A DNA stretch of 64,000 nt, taken from the NCBI RefSeq assembly GCF_000204055.1, contig NW_006768795.1, forward strand, positions 62,001 to 126,000. Reading direction: 5' to 3'. The DNA is from Melampsora larici-populina 98AG31. Its lineage: Eukaryota; Basidiomycota; Pucciniomycetes; Pucciniales; Melampsoraceae. Positions 35,738 to 46,923 of this stretch are shown piece by piece; within the stretch, counting starts at the first letter, position 1; each line of letters starts with the position of its first letter. The translations under genes and the position numbers were made by a program. Under the pieces are notes generated by a model. That model was not told where the DNA came from. It saw only the letters and a list, made by a program, of their open reading frames with translations, and ran no database searches.

Positions 35738-36059
35738 ATGATTTGAATAGTATATTTCATGTGGATCTACGTTTACCATTTTGGTTTAATATGAAGATTT
35801 TGGGATTTAAATTTAGCTTTTATTTAAAGTTTCTTTATTCAAAACTCATTTGACAAAATAATACTAAATGAATCATTTTCTCATCTTTATGTTACTTTTT
35901 TTTGGTCATTTGATCAAATGAAATTGGAAACAAAAAAAGTGAACACAATAATAACTCGGGTAAGAAAAAATCTTCTTGAGATTGTTTTTAGCACTTTTGA
36001 CTGCACAATATCCACCGTTTACAGCCTTTACAAGATACCCAATTTTACGGCCTAGAATG
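35738..36059. other. Convergent 3' spacer
   Basis: Short AT-rich spacer between the orphan gene and the degenerate WLLDIW copy. The open frames here do not resemble the family domain. Confidence 0.4.
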
Positions 36060-36640
36060 TGGGTGAGCAACCAAAGTAGACGTAATTCTGCTGCTATTTG
36101 CCATCCTGTAGAACTTGTTGAGACATCTTGGATTGCATCTTCTTTTCCAAGGAAGCTCTTTGATATGAAGAAGAAAAGTTTCAATTTGGGATCGAGCAGC
36201 TTTGTATTCTCGAATTCCCTTCCATTCAATTTTACAGACTTTGATCAAATACTCATACCAATTTGGTCAGAATTTCTTCATCCAACTGGACACTGCATAA
36301 GCACCAAATATATTATGGCAGAGATTTAAAAACCACTTCATAAGCCTTTTTATGCTCAATTATTTCATGATATTCATGGAATGCAACTGTTCCAACAGGA
36401 ATAGTTCTCCAGATATCTAATAACCATTGGTAACCTTTCACTAGTGTTTCATTCAAGTCTTCTTGGTTCCAATCATAAGTTAGCTTGGGCTTTGATAACA
36501 TTAACAGGAATTTATGAGTCGTGATTTTGAATCTTTTGTCAAGATCTTTTCATTTCTTGGTGTCCATTGTCTCGGTCTCTTCTCAGTTGTAATAAATTCA
36601 ACAAGTTGTGTCATGAAGGGTTTCGTATTTCATCTAGACT
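36060..36640 (-). pseudogene. Degenerate WLLDIW-family fragment (copy C2)
   Basis: Pieces of the family domain appear in order on the minus strand: a PFM-like lead at about 36620, THKFLLMLSKPKLTYDWNQ, GYQWLLDIWRTIPVG, AYAV-SWMKKF and a C-terminal EYKAARS. They lie in different frames (a one-base shift near 36535, another near 36320), about 20 residues are missing after KKAYE, and the codon after SWMKKF is TGA. No signal-peptide exon was found. It lies directly downstream of copy C and is a broken tandem duplicate. Confidence 0.8.
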
Positions 36641-37186
36641 GACCGGTAATTTGAAGGTTATGGTTTTCAAATTCAACTTTGACTCAAAGTTTATGTATTT
36701 ACAAAGAACTCTTTAATCAAATATGCCAGACACATCATGATTTATGAGACCAATTACCTCTCTCATGGCATTGTTCCTGAGGCTTTGTTTTTTTGCAATA
36801 AAACATTCCACAGGTATCAAAAGAAGAGGGAACATGATGCAATGCCATTGCAACTCTGAAAATGGAGGATATTTCTGAGATGATCTCGGTGCTTTTGAAT
36901 TCACATCAGGGGTTTGATAGTCAGTGTCTTTTGTGTAATCCCATGCTATGGCAGCTTGCTGTTGTTATAAAGTAGGTGCATAAATCTATAGATCTGATGC
37001 CCCTTTTAGGTGGTCACAATTTGAAAACAATTGAGCTATAAAAATGAGGATTATTGGAAAACTTGTTGGAATTTTTGAGAAAAAACAGAATACTCAAACT
37101 TGAAACCATACAATATGCAATTTTTATGTTCGTTACAACATGTGAATACATAGTCCTATTTTGTTGACTTGGCTGAGAAAGCAAAG
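36641..37186. other. Spacer downstream of copy C
   Basis: No supported gene. An open frame at 36713-36904 (minus) is short and shows no similarity that I can see. Confidence 0.4.
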
Positions 37187-39875
37187 TTACCTGGAAATTC
37201 TTTTTGATTTTTTGGATTGTATTTTCTCTTCCAAGAAAGAAAGTCTCTTTTGGATACAATCAAGAAATTTATCAACCATTGGCCGTGAAAGTTTGTATTC
37301 TGGGATTCTGTTGAATTTATTTCCAGCACCTTTGACAAAACGTTCAAACCATTTTGGTCTGGATTTCTTCATCCAACTGAGCACTGCATACGCACTAAAT
37401 CGTTGTTGGTTGAAATCAAATATATCATCTTTGAGAAGCCTAAGAGACATAGTATATTCAATAGTATTAGGATAGAAAGCCTTGTTGCATTCTATTACTT
37501 GGGGAAAATCCTTAAATTTGACTGTTTCGACTGGAATAGTTCTCCATATATCTATCAACCAATTGTAACCTTCCACTAGAGTTGAATCCACCTCGTCTCG
37601 GTTGCAAACATAATTCAACTGGGCCTTTGCTAGCATTAACATGAACTCGTGTGTCAAAAGTTTGAATCTTCTAGTCAAGATTTGCTCATTTCTCGATGTC
37701 CATCCCCTAGGTTTCATCTCGGCTTCCAAAAAGTGGTCCAGTTTTATCATGAAGGGTTCCACAGGTTCCTCAGCTTTGGTATCAAATTCTGATCTTATCT
37801 GCTTTCGGTAAATGTCTGTGTTGGGTTCTTTACGAGAATTCTTTTTTGTGAGCTTACCATCATTTTCCTCCAGGATACACCCTCCCATTATCACATTGCC
37901 ACTGGAGACAAACATCTCTTTTGAATTATTCTTAGAATCCAATGGGTAAATCTTATCTAGCCTTGAGGTTGAGGAGGGGTGGGTTGCTGGATTGGAAGCT
38001 GTGGGTAGTGAGTGTCTTGTACAGATGCCATTCACCTCTATTGTGTCATAATCTTCATGATGATTACAGCAATGAGGTGGATCTTGCATTGAAGTAGTTA
38101 CATGTTCTGTGACTGAGCCTTCCCCACTGTGGTAACCTTGCCTTTGTTTTGATATGAAACTGTCTATCAGGTTAAAGTCCATCTCAGTCATCAATTTTTT
38201 CTGCATGCTATGTTCTTGATATGTTTCCGGTATGTTTTGGGTAGTCAAACAAAAAGGCAACCTCTTACCATTCCCATTCTTCCATGACTTATCAAAAAAT
38301 TTGCCACTTTCTTCCATATCAAGTAAGGAAGGCTCAAAACTTTGTGTGAACCAAGCTGATGTACTTCCTTGATTGTTTGAACTATGTAGGTCCAGGCTAG
38401 AGTGCTCATAATCATCCCCTTTGGAAGAAGGAGTATTCGATGTGCCAGAGCTGTGGTGGATATTTGGTAAGAATTGCCAGCCCATAACATTGTTGATATG
38501 GTCACCCCAAATGTTGGATGGGTTGTCTATCAGCAGGTCTTCCTGGACTAAACCTGGTATTTCATTTTCTGGGTTGGTGATCTGCTCCTTGCCTGAGTTT
38601 GAGGCTCCTGGATCTTTAAAGTTTGGTGTTGCTATGAGATGAGATGTCACAGGCAGGCCAAGTGTAGTATGTGCTGGGATTTGGCTTGCAGTATGTTGAC
38701 CTTGATTTGCGGGAAAAGAACTTGTCACATCTTGTTCTAAAAGAGAGTTGTATGCATTGAGGCAGTTTTTCCTTTCAAACAATCTACTACAGTCAAGCCT
38801 TCTTGGGCTCATGACTTCAGGCAGGATACTTGAATAGGATGAATATTGAAGTTCAGTGGGGGGATTGAGTAGGGGTAGCTCAGGAGATAATTTTTCTGGA
38901 GCATAAGAGTGTTTTGGGTTATTGATTTCCTTGTTCATATTGCTATTTATTCCCTCCAAGTGTGTCCCTGCTGAATCAAACTCACCACCTTGCTGAAATG
39001 CAAAACCTTGAATTTCAAAGTCTGATATTGGGTAATCCTCTATTGACAAGCTTCCTGCACAGCTATCAGAGAACCTCGATTCACCCTTGTTTGGAGATCC
39101 TTTGGTACCTTTGGACGTTTCAGCCTCATGAGATATTATTTCATCAGAAAAAGGTATACACCTATTAGAATGAGATGTTGGAGTCAGGAAATGTGGTGAA
39201 ACGGTTTGAAAACCTTCAAATATGTTGTTTGGGTATCTTCCATACTGGGATTCATCAGTTGTTTTTCCTGCAAGTTTTGAGATATCCTGTTGATTCACTC
39301 CTAAAGTGTTTTGTATGCATGCACCATCTTCATTTGATGTCATCATCATGTTGGTTTGCTCACTCTGCCTGTCAGGGTAATCCCAATTGGAAAATCTTGT
39401 ATCTTTGTTACAATACCTGAAGGTATCTGTGAATATTCCTGTTATTAAAGGAACCAAGTCAATTTGATTTTCCAAGGGAAACCAAGCTTCAGATATCCTT
39501 CAGAAACACAAACTTCTTACCTCCCTGTTCACTTATATGCCTTGAATCTTCCAATCCTTGACCAAACAGGTGAGTATGACTATTTTGTGATGGTAAAATT
39601 TCAACTTGATGAAAATATTCATGAGGACTTCTATTCAGAAGAGGCCAAAGATCTGATTGAATATCATTGTGGTCTTCTCCTGTTCCAATATGTCTATTTT
39701 CAACAGCTTGCCCAAAAATTTCATCACAAGAACCCATATATTGGCTGATCTGATCACCATTCAGTAAATCTTGTCCAAGATCATTGCTTGAAAAAAATCC
39801 CATGACCAAAACAAAATTGGTGCATGATAAAATGAAAAGTAAATAAAAGAGGATCCAATTCTTCATGTGAGGCAT
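37187..39875 (-). CDS. WLLDIW-family protein, putatively secreted (copy C, longest)
   Basis: Exons (minus): 39875-39521 and 39438-37187; 2607 nt, 868 aa. Exon 1 starts MPHMKNW and encodes a hydrophobic signal peptide (FYLLFILSCTNFVLVMG), followed by FFSSNDLGQDLL as in copy B (FFSTNGIGKG). The long middle is Ser/Asn/Gln/His-rich and includes IEDYPISDFEIQG. The C-terminal domain, about residues 660-850, has RRFKLLTHEFMLMLAKAQ, GYNWLIDIWRTIPVE, AYAVLSWMKKSRPKWFERF and FNRIPEYKLSRP, then a basic tail. The gene ends at a TAA immediately after CCAG/GTAA, so a further 3' exon is conceivable. No cleavage motif or enzyme signature is visible; function unknown. Confidence 0.75.
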
Positions 39876-40219
39876 GAGCAGTTGCAGAAGACCAGGGCCA
39901 GGACAGATTGATAAATTTATGGGACTTGTTGTTCAGCCTTGAGAAGATTTGTGGATATTTTAGTGTTTGATGAATTTGCACAATCATAGTTTGAAAATTA
40001 CCTCCTAATATTCCCATGCCCCACATGTTTATGTACTGAATCTCAGACATGCCTCAAAGACTCCTATGAAACAAAGTCACCAAACCTGATTTTGGAAACA
40101 CCTAAAACACTTCCCTGGGTGGGTATTGAGGATATTCTGGATAATCACCATCATTCTCAATTCTTGATACATAGCTGTAAGCTGTTCTTGCTAAATATTA
40201 TCCTTTAGCTCTACATTTA
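39876..40219. other. 5' flank of copy C
   Basis: About 340 bp of AT-rich promoter-side sequence up to the TA-flanked element. Nothing recognisable beyond that. Confidence 0.4.
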
Positions 40220-41486
40220 GGGGATACAAAGTTGAAATCCGGCCGAAAATCCGGCCGCGTGGCCAGATTTCCAGATTCCATTTTTTTCTGGCCACGACTT
40301 GAAATTTGGCAAAAAGAGAAATCAACAGATCACTGGCCAGTTCTTCACTCACCTCAATTCCATATCCGACTCAACACCTCAATCTCAAGATTTTCGTTCT
40401 CATCCAACACCAGGCACCCAGAAATCCTTCCTTACACTCTGAGTCAAATCGATCTTCATTACATTCTCATTCTCATTCAAATCAACCTTATTCTCCTTTA
40501 TGGAATTCAACTAATCATCGAGATCGAGTGAAGATTACGGATTTTTTGAATAAAGGACAATTAACTTCAATGGTACAACAGATTGGTAACAGATCATTTT
40601 TCTTCTCTTGATTAATACTTTAAAAATCATATTCGATCTGATTTAAATCTAATCTACTCTTTTGGTTTTGGTTTTGTTTTCTCTTTAGCTGCTTCATATC
40701 AATTAAAAACACTTGAACCTGCGATTTTAGATGTTTTAACTCAAGCTGCAGAACAAAGACTCTTTCAAACCTGTGGATGAATGAAACTGGCAGACAATAG
40801 CAGTTGATCTTAGTCCAAAGACATCCTCGATCTAGAAGTTTTGTTAAAGAGTCACTTTTTGGAACTCTGAATTTTGTATTAGATCCTTTGTATAATCTTT
40901 TCACACACGAATCAAATCAAACAAGGATACAGATAAGTTTAAGAATAGTCAGACCAGATGGAATCTTTGTGAGAATTGAAGTCAAGAGTTGGTCTTTTTC
41001 ATCAATCGAAAGATTTGAGATTGATCTATCATAAGGTTCATGTTGTGATTGATTAAATTGTAAGTTTGGTTGACCGAGAAAGCTGCCTTCTTTCAATTCT
41101 TGTCAGTTACAGCAATTTGATGGATTTGTAAGGCTTGAATCATGCGTAAGAAAAATCTATCCCGGCGAGATTGACTTGAAACATTGCAAGTGAGTCTAGG
41201 TTGTTCTGAACATACGCCTTTCTTGCATGTCGTGCTGTTTGAATGGACCTCTTGAGGGCTATTTTGCGATGGTATCGAGTTGTTGCTATGTGAAGTGGGG
41301 GCGAGTCGTCGATATTGGATGTGGGACTGGTGGTGTAGTGGAAAGTTGGCATGGAACTTGAAGTTGGGGGATTCAAAGTTGAGAGAATCCGGACTCATGT
41401 CCAGATTCCGAATTACCGCAAAAAATGGAATCTGGAAATCTGGCCACGCGGCCGGATTTTCGGCCGGATTTCAACTTTGTATCCCC
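40220..41486. mobile_element. TA-flanked element with perfect 67-bp terminal inverted repeats and coding-like cargo
   Basis: The left end begins GGGGATACAAAGTTGAAATC, and the right end is its exact inverse complement over about 67 bp, including a double CCGGCCG motif. TA lies at 40218-40219 and 41487-41488, as in Tc1/mariner-type insertions. No transposase is visible in 1.27 kb. Inside, a plus-strand pair of exon-like pieces (ending MVQQI, intron about 40588-40689, resuming AASYQLKTLEPAILDVLTQA) and a second piece near 40835-41031 look like coding sequence. The cargo may be captured from a host gene. Confidence 0.75.
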
Positions 41487-41488
41487 TA

Positions 41489-43681
41489 ATTGGATCACAA
41501 TTATCAAAGGTTTTGGCAAAGATTAACACAAAAATCTGATCTCAAAAGTAGAGAGGTGGTGTCAAAAGTGGAACTTAGGGATTCAATTTGTTTTGCTAAT
41601 TTCAAAAGTTTTATGCTGACTCAGACTGGTTAAATCTTGAAAAGTACTTTTGTCAAAATGCAGACACATGAAATTTGACATTCAACAAGTGACCCACCCC
41701 CACAATTGAGGAATTTTAGTCTGACTTTATGCACTATTAGTACTTCCTGGTGAGTGAGAATATCAATTGATCATTCCCAATCTTTTTTTTTCATTCAGAA
41801 GATGGCCTGAAGCTCTTTTCAACCCTCTAGTAAATGAATTGAGAGTGAGGATTGAAATCTGGATCATAGTCTTCTGGGAAAAATAATTTTTGAAACAAAC
41901 TCTCACATGAATCTTCATTTCCTTTGGTGATACCTCATCCAAATTTATTGTTCAAATTGAGAACATAGGGTTGCTTGATCATCCCCCAGAAGATCTAATT
42001 TTTGGAGCAAGGGTTTATAAAGTTTGAGGTTGTGTTTATGAGCCGGTGATTTTCACTTCAAATTGCAAATTCATTCATGATACTTGAGATAAGTCCCTTG
42101 ATTGTGCCTATGCTCTTGACCAGATCCATGGCTTGATCCAGGAATTAATCCAAGGTTGGTCTCTACTGTTTATGTTTTGACACAGAATTTACTGCTAATT
42201 TTCTGATATCCATCATCAATGATCTTCTTAGTTGTAAACAGCAAAAACCAGTGGTTTTTCATTTGGTAAGGAAGATCCTCAGCTTGTGGCTTTCTATTTT
42301 TCTTGTGATTGCTAAAAGCTATGTTTGCATTTAATATTTTCAAACAATAAACTTGAATTTGATATCAGGTTGGAAATTTGAATTCAGTTTGATCAAGTTT
42401 GTTCTGAAGTCTTTGGATTTACGTCAAAAATTCCTTGGAAAGACTGATACCCTTCCACTGCTTACCAAAACTAAAAACAACATGCCAATCCCTGAAATGC
42501 TACAGATCTGTACTGAAAGGGGCGGAACTTGCATGATCCTAAGTATAATTGAATAACCTCAATTGTGGTGGTGCATATCTACTGTTCTAGAAATATTGGA
42601 AGACCCTGAAGCTGGGATATGCTTGATATGATGATTGTGTCTGGCTATAGGGATGTCTGATCCCTGACCAGACAAGACAACACAGATATTGGTAAAAGTG
42701 GTCTATGAGCAAATGAGATACCAGGAGATGGTTTTGTATGATATAGATTCTTGTCAAAGAAAACATTCTAATATTGGATGACAGAGAAAGAATATCTCTG
42801 TAGAAACAGGATTGATAATATAAGAGTAGATGTTACAACTTGTGGTGAGGTTGATGTTTGATGAAAAAGGTTGTGAGTGGAGCAATAATATAATCACTAC
42901 ATATTTACAAAGGGATTTTATTACACATAATCAAATCATAAAAAGAAATGATATTGGTGATTGGTTTGAGCACTGGCAAAGTATCATTGGTTTGCTGATC
43001 ACTCATTCTTGTGTTTAATGTGGTGAGATTCAATTCTTGGAGTACAACTGTACCAGCAAATGTAACAGGGGACCAACAGAAACAGGGAATGTTTTGATGC
43101 AGAAAACATCATGTGAGACTATGAAATTCTTCCAGTTTTCAGGTTTCCTGGGAAGGAATGTAATCAGACCAACCTTGGCATCAGGGGATATGTTTTGGAA
43201 ATCAGATACTTTGATGTGGGTGGAATTAATGCTCTACCTCAACCCATATGACCAGCTGTGGATGAATCCAAGAAATTCATTTGTCATTAGGATTGTACCA
43301 ACAATTGAGTGACTATGTGTCTTTCTTTGTTAGTTGATGATATAAATTTTGGCTTCAATTTCCCACAGATGAGTGATTTCCATACAACCAACCTTCATTT
43401 ATTATTATCATTGATTTTGGAATTCCAAAGTATGAAACATAGTTCACTTTGAACACAATAAGATGATCAAATAGACAAAAAATCACAACTGAAATCAAAC
43501 CAAGATGAAAAAATTACAAGAAATGAAAAAAGAACAAAATTAGTTTTTATTTGAATTTCAATGGGTTCTGTTCACATCATTATTACTTTGACACATTGTT
43601 TGATGTCACTAAAAATTAGTGAGCTTTCAAATTCACCTTGATGATACATCTCTTGTACAAAATTAATCAAGTTGTTCCAAA
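41489..43681. other. Intergenic region upstream of the element and downstream of copy D
   Basis: 2.2 kb of AT-rich sequence with only short fortuitous frames (42353-42556, 43037-43312). I saw no terminal repeats or family similarity. Confidence 0.4.
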
Positions 43682-45795
43682 TCAAATCCCCATGTCAGAC
43701 TCTATTTCCAAAATCCTTTTTTCAATACCTGAAATAAATGTTTGAACTAGAGGTAGGTTTGATCTATATTCTGGAATTTTCCAAAATTCACTTTGAGGTG
43801 TAATTTTAAATACATCTAGCCAATTTGGTCTGAATCTCTGCATCCAAGTGAGGATTACATATGCATTTAACTTCTGTTGACTTCTAGAAAATAGATTTGT
43901 GCTCATAACTCTAGAGATCAAGGTCTCTTCCATGGTTCCAAGTGCGGTATATCCGTTAATAGGCCTAGTTGATTTGGGTGGATTTGTCATGATAAGGGCA
44001 TCAATCGGAATGGTCTTCCAAATATTGGTTAGCCATTGGTATCCCTCAACTAGAGTCTGATTTAAATCTTCTCCATTGGTTGCATAGGTCAACTGAGATT
44101 TCACTAACAATAGGAGAAATTCATGGGTCATAAACCTTAGTCTTCTCATCAGGTGAGTATTGGATCTAGGATTTCTATGTTCCAGATACATATCTTCTTG
44201 CAGGAAATCCTCAAATTGTGTCATAAAGGGGGTGATGTGTTTCTCAATCAAGCTATCAAATGATGTTCTGGGCTGATGTTTGTATATACTTGTGTCTTCA
44301 CAGGGGTTGACCTCTTCACAGATCTTCCTTGTTTGAACTATGGCCTGATTTTCTGTCTCCTTTCTTCTATTGTTGGGTTGTCTATGTGTTCTTTTTCTTC
44401 TAGGTACATCATCCAGAATATCTAGAACCTTGCCTTTTGTTTCCTTATTGTCAGTTGAGATTACAGTATCCTCCAAACCATTCCTGCATCCTAGTGTTGT
44501 AAGTCCTTGTTTTGGAAAGGAAGGGCTACTTGGAAGACTGATAATTGACTCTTCTGATGGAAAAATGTCTACATCATTATTGAGGTAACAAGAGTGATCC
44601 AAATTTTGGTGCTTTCCAAGCTCCACATCTGAAGCTTCTGAAGTGTGGGGGTTCTTTCTCTTCCTGTTTATGACCACGCTTTTGAGATTGTAGTCCTTTT
44701 TTGTGGTTAAATCATTCTCTCTGATTGATTGTTGATCTTCATTCAAAGAATCTTGAGCCCTCAAAAGTAATTTTGACCTTTTACCTTGCTCCTTTTCCCA
44801 AACATCCTTATTGGAATCCTGGCTTTCTGGGTGGGTTTCTGGGTGATCAGGACCAGGTGATTGAGTTTCAATGACTTTCAGAATGCTTATTTCATCCCTG
44901 TTCCTTACCAAATGATCATTGATTTCCAAAGCTGATATTGGTAGATCTCTAGGCAAAGATCCTTTTATCTGTTCACCAAGAGACTTTGATGTAACAAGGT
45001 TTGGAGATGATCCAGGATCTGTTGTCCCTCTGGGTCTATGAATCATGCTATCAGGCGGGCAAGCTCTGGAATTTTCATAAAAAGGTGGCAGTGTTTTGAG
45101 TGGTGCTAAAGTTTTCTGAAGATTATTTGATATATCATGTGAATCTGATCTCGTCTTCTCTTCAAATTCTTCATGAGTGGATTCTGGAAGTGGTGAGAAA
45201 TTCAAATGATTCATTGAATCAAATTCTTTGATAAAATTTGACATCCATACATCATCTTCATTATACATTTTCATTTCATTTCTTTCCATCTTGGATATCC
45301 CATGTTCATCTTGAGCAGAAAGGTATTTGTACACTCCCACAGAAGTCTTGGTTAGAAGATCTATGGTTCAATCCATCAAAAAAGCACATTGTAAAAAAAC
45401 GGGAAAGAAAATCAAAAAGGTGATTTCAAAATGAATCAGCCTTACCTCCTTGTTCATTCAATTGCCCTGAATCTCCCCTACCTCCAATGAAGGGATAATT
45501 ATTCACAATTTCTGAAGGAAACAAACCATCTAAATCTGAAAAGGTGTTGTAAGGATTTGTAGAAAATAGAGAAGAATGAATCAATTGAACATCATGATCA
45601 TGTGCTCCTCCTGTTCCAATATTACAATCAGCCACAGCTTGAAATGAAACTGGTTTTTTTGTGAACATCCAAAGATTCATGAGCATGCTCACCATCTAAT
45701 AAACCTCTTTGAAGATTATCTCTTGACAGAGATCCTAGGAGACAAGAAAATTGAAGGCATGATAGAATGAAGAAAACACAAAATATGTTCTGCAT
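43682..45795 (-). CDS. WLLDIW-family protein, putatively secreted (copy D)
   Basis: Exons (minus): 45795-45693, 45649-45446, 45360-43682; 1986 nt, 661 aa. The start MQNIF opens a clear signal peptide (CVFFILSCLQFSCLLG). The first intron is only 43 bp (45650-45692); reading through it shifts the frame, so it is either a very small intron or a frameshift in a run of seven A. Exon 2 ends LNEQGG like copy C (SEQGG). The middle holds RDLPISALEIND and basic patches (NRKRKNPH, RRKRTHR). The domain at about 440-640 has RRLRFMTHEFLLLLVKSQLT, GYQWLTNIWKTIPID, AYVILTWMQRFRPNWLDVF and FWKIPEYRSN. Function unknown. Confidence 0.72.
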
Positions 45796-46923
45796 CTTTT
45801 TTTGTGGAGTAGGAGCACTCAACAAATTTACCAAAACTTGAAGGAAAGATGAGTTAAGTAATTGGGGACCTATGGATTGAATTTATGTTTTGAGTGATTG
45901 GTATGATGGTGGAGTAGCTGAGGTAGATAGAATATGTATGTAACATCAAATTATCTGGTGATATCTTCTCCAGGTTGGATGGAATTGATCATATGTTCAG
46001 GAATTGAATTAAAAGCTCAAGCAGATATTGACTACCTCAAATACACACTTCAAGTTTTGCTTGTAAATTTATAGATTGCATACAGACCTTGCAGGATCCT
46101 ATGAAACACACTCCTCAAACATTGATGTTCAAGGCTGATGTTACACTTCCTTAAAACATATATTGATGTGGTTTAAATGTCTTACAGCAAATGAAATGTG
46201 ACCTAGAATTTTCCATTTTTTACAACATCTTGCCACTGTGACTGTGACCCTTCACAATCTAAGAAATTCACAACTCTCTCACCTGAAGTCTACTTTGAGA
46301 TGAAGTACAAGCTGAACAAGATTAAGTCACCCCATGTAGTTCAAAAGCCAGCCAAATTTTTTGATGTAGAAGTTTCCCTTTGCTTCTGATCTCATCAAAC
46401 CAATCTTGTCCTAGATTTATACTACACAAAACTGATTCTGGAACTTTTCCACAAAAGTTTCCAGAACATTTTTTCAGAAAGCCAGAAAGCTCCTGCACCC
46501 TGGGCATTCAAACTTGTACTGTTTTTCACAAGTCCAGGAATCCAGAAGTTGAACACACCCAAATATGTGTTCTGAGAAAGTTCCCAAAAATTTGTGAAAA
46601 AGTTCCAGAACCATATTTGTGTAGGACAATTGATGAAGCTTTCTTTGGTCCTTGTCAATCTAGTTCATCACCATGTACTCTCATCTAATCCAATTCTCCT
46701 TCTCCTCCCAATGTGCAATGAATGAATTAACCTCTCAAACCATTAACCTAAATCATACAAAACTAACCAATAAACCTATCAATGCCTAAGTAGCTCACTA
46801 CTCAAAAAAAAACCCTAAACCTTTTCTCACTGTGCTTTTAAACAAACCAACCAACCAAAAATTAAAAATGATCCATCTCAAAAAGCAAAAAGGAAAAAAA
46901 ATGAAATGTGAAATGTGAAATGA
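45796..46923. other. Spacer between copy D and the Myb-protein gene
   Basis: 5' flank of copy D and 3' flank of the SNAPC4-like gene. Overlapping frames at 46322-46688 on both strands arise from low-complexity TTCCAGAA/TTCTGGAA words around 46430-46620 and are not convincing genes. Confidence 0.4.

Noticed and set aside
36713..36904. Minus-strand frame downstream of copy C as an extra exon
   Set aside because: No similarity to the C-termini of copies B or D, and copy C already ends in a plausible place.
12751..45795. WLLDIW family as homeodomain mating-type (b locus) proteins
   Set aside because: Considered because of multiple WF/WM motifs near the C-terminus, but there is no homeodomain helix 3 signature, the genes are tandem rather than divergent, and signal peptides are present.
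46322..46688. Overlapping frames on both strands
   Set aside because: Caused by low-complexity TTCCAGAA/TTCTGGAA words; neither strand shows gene structure.
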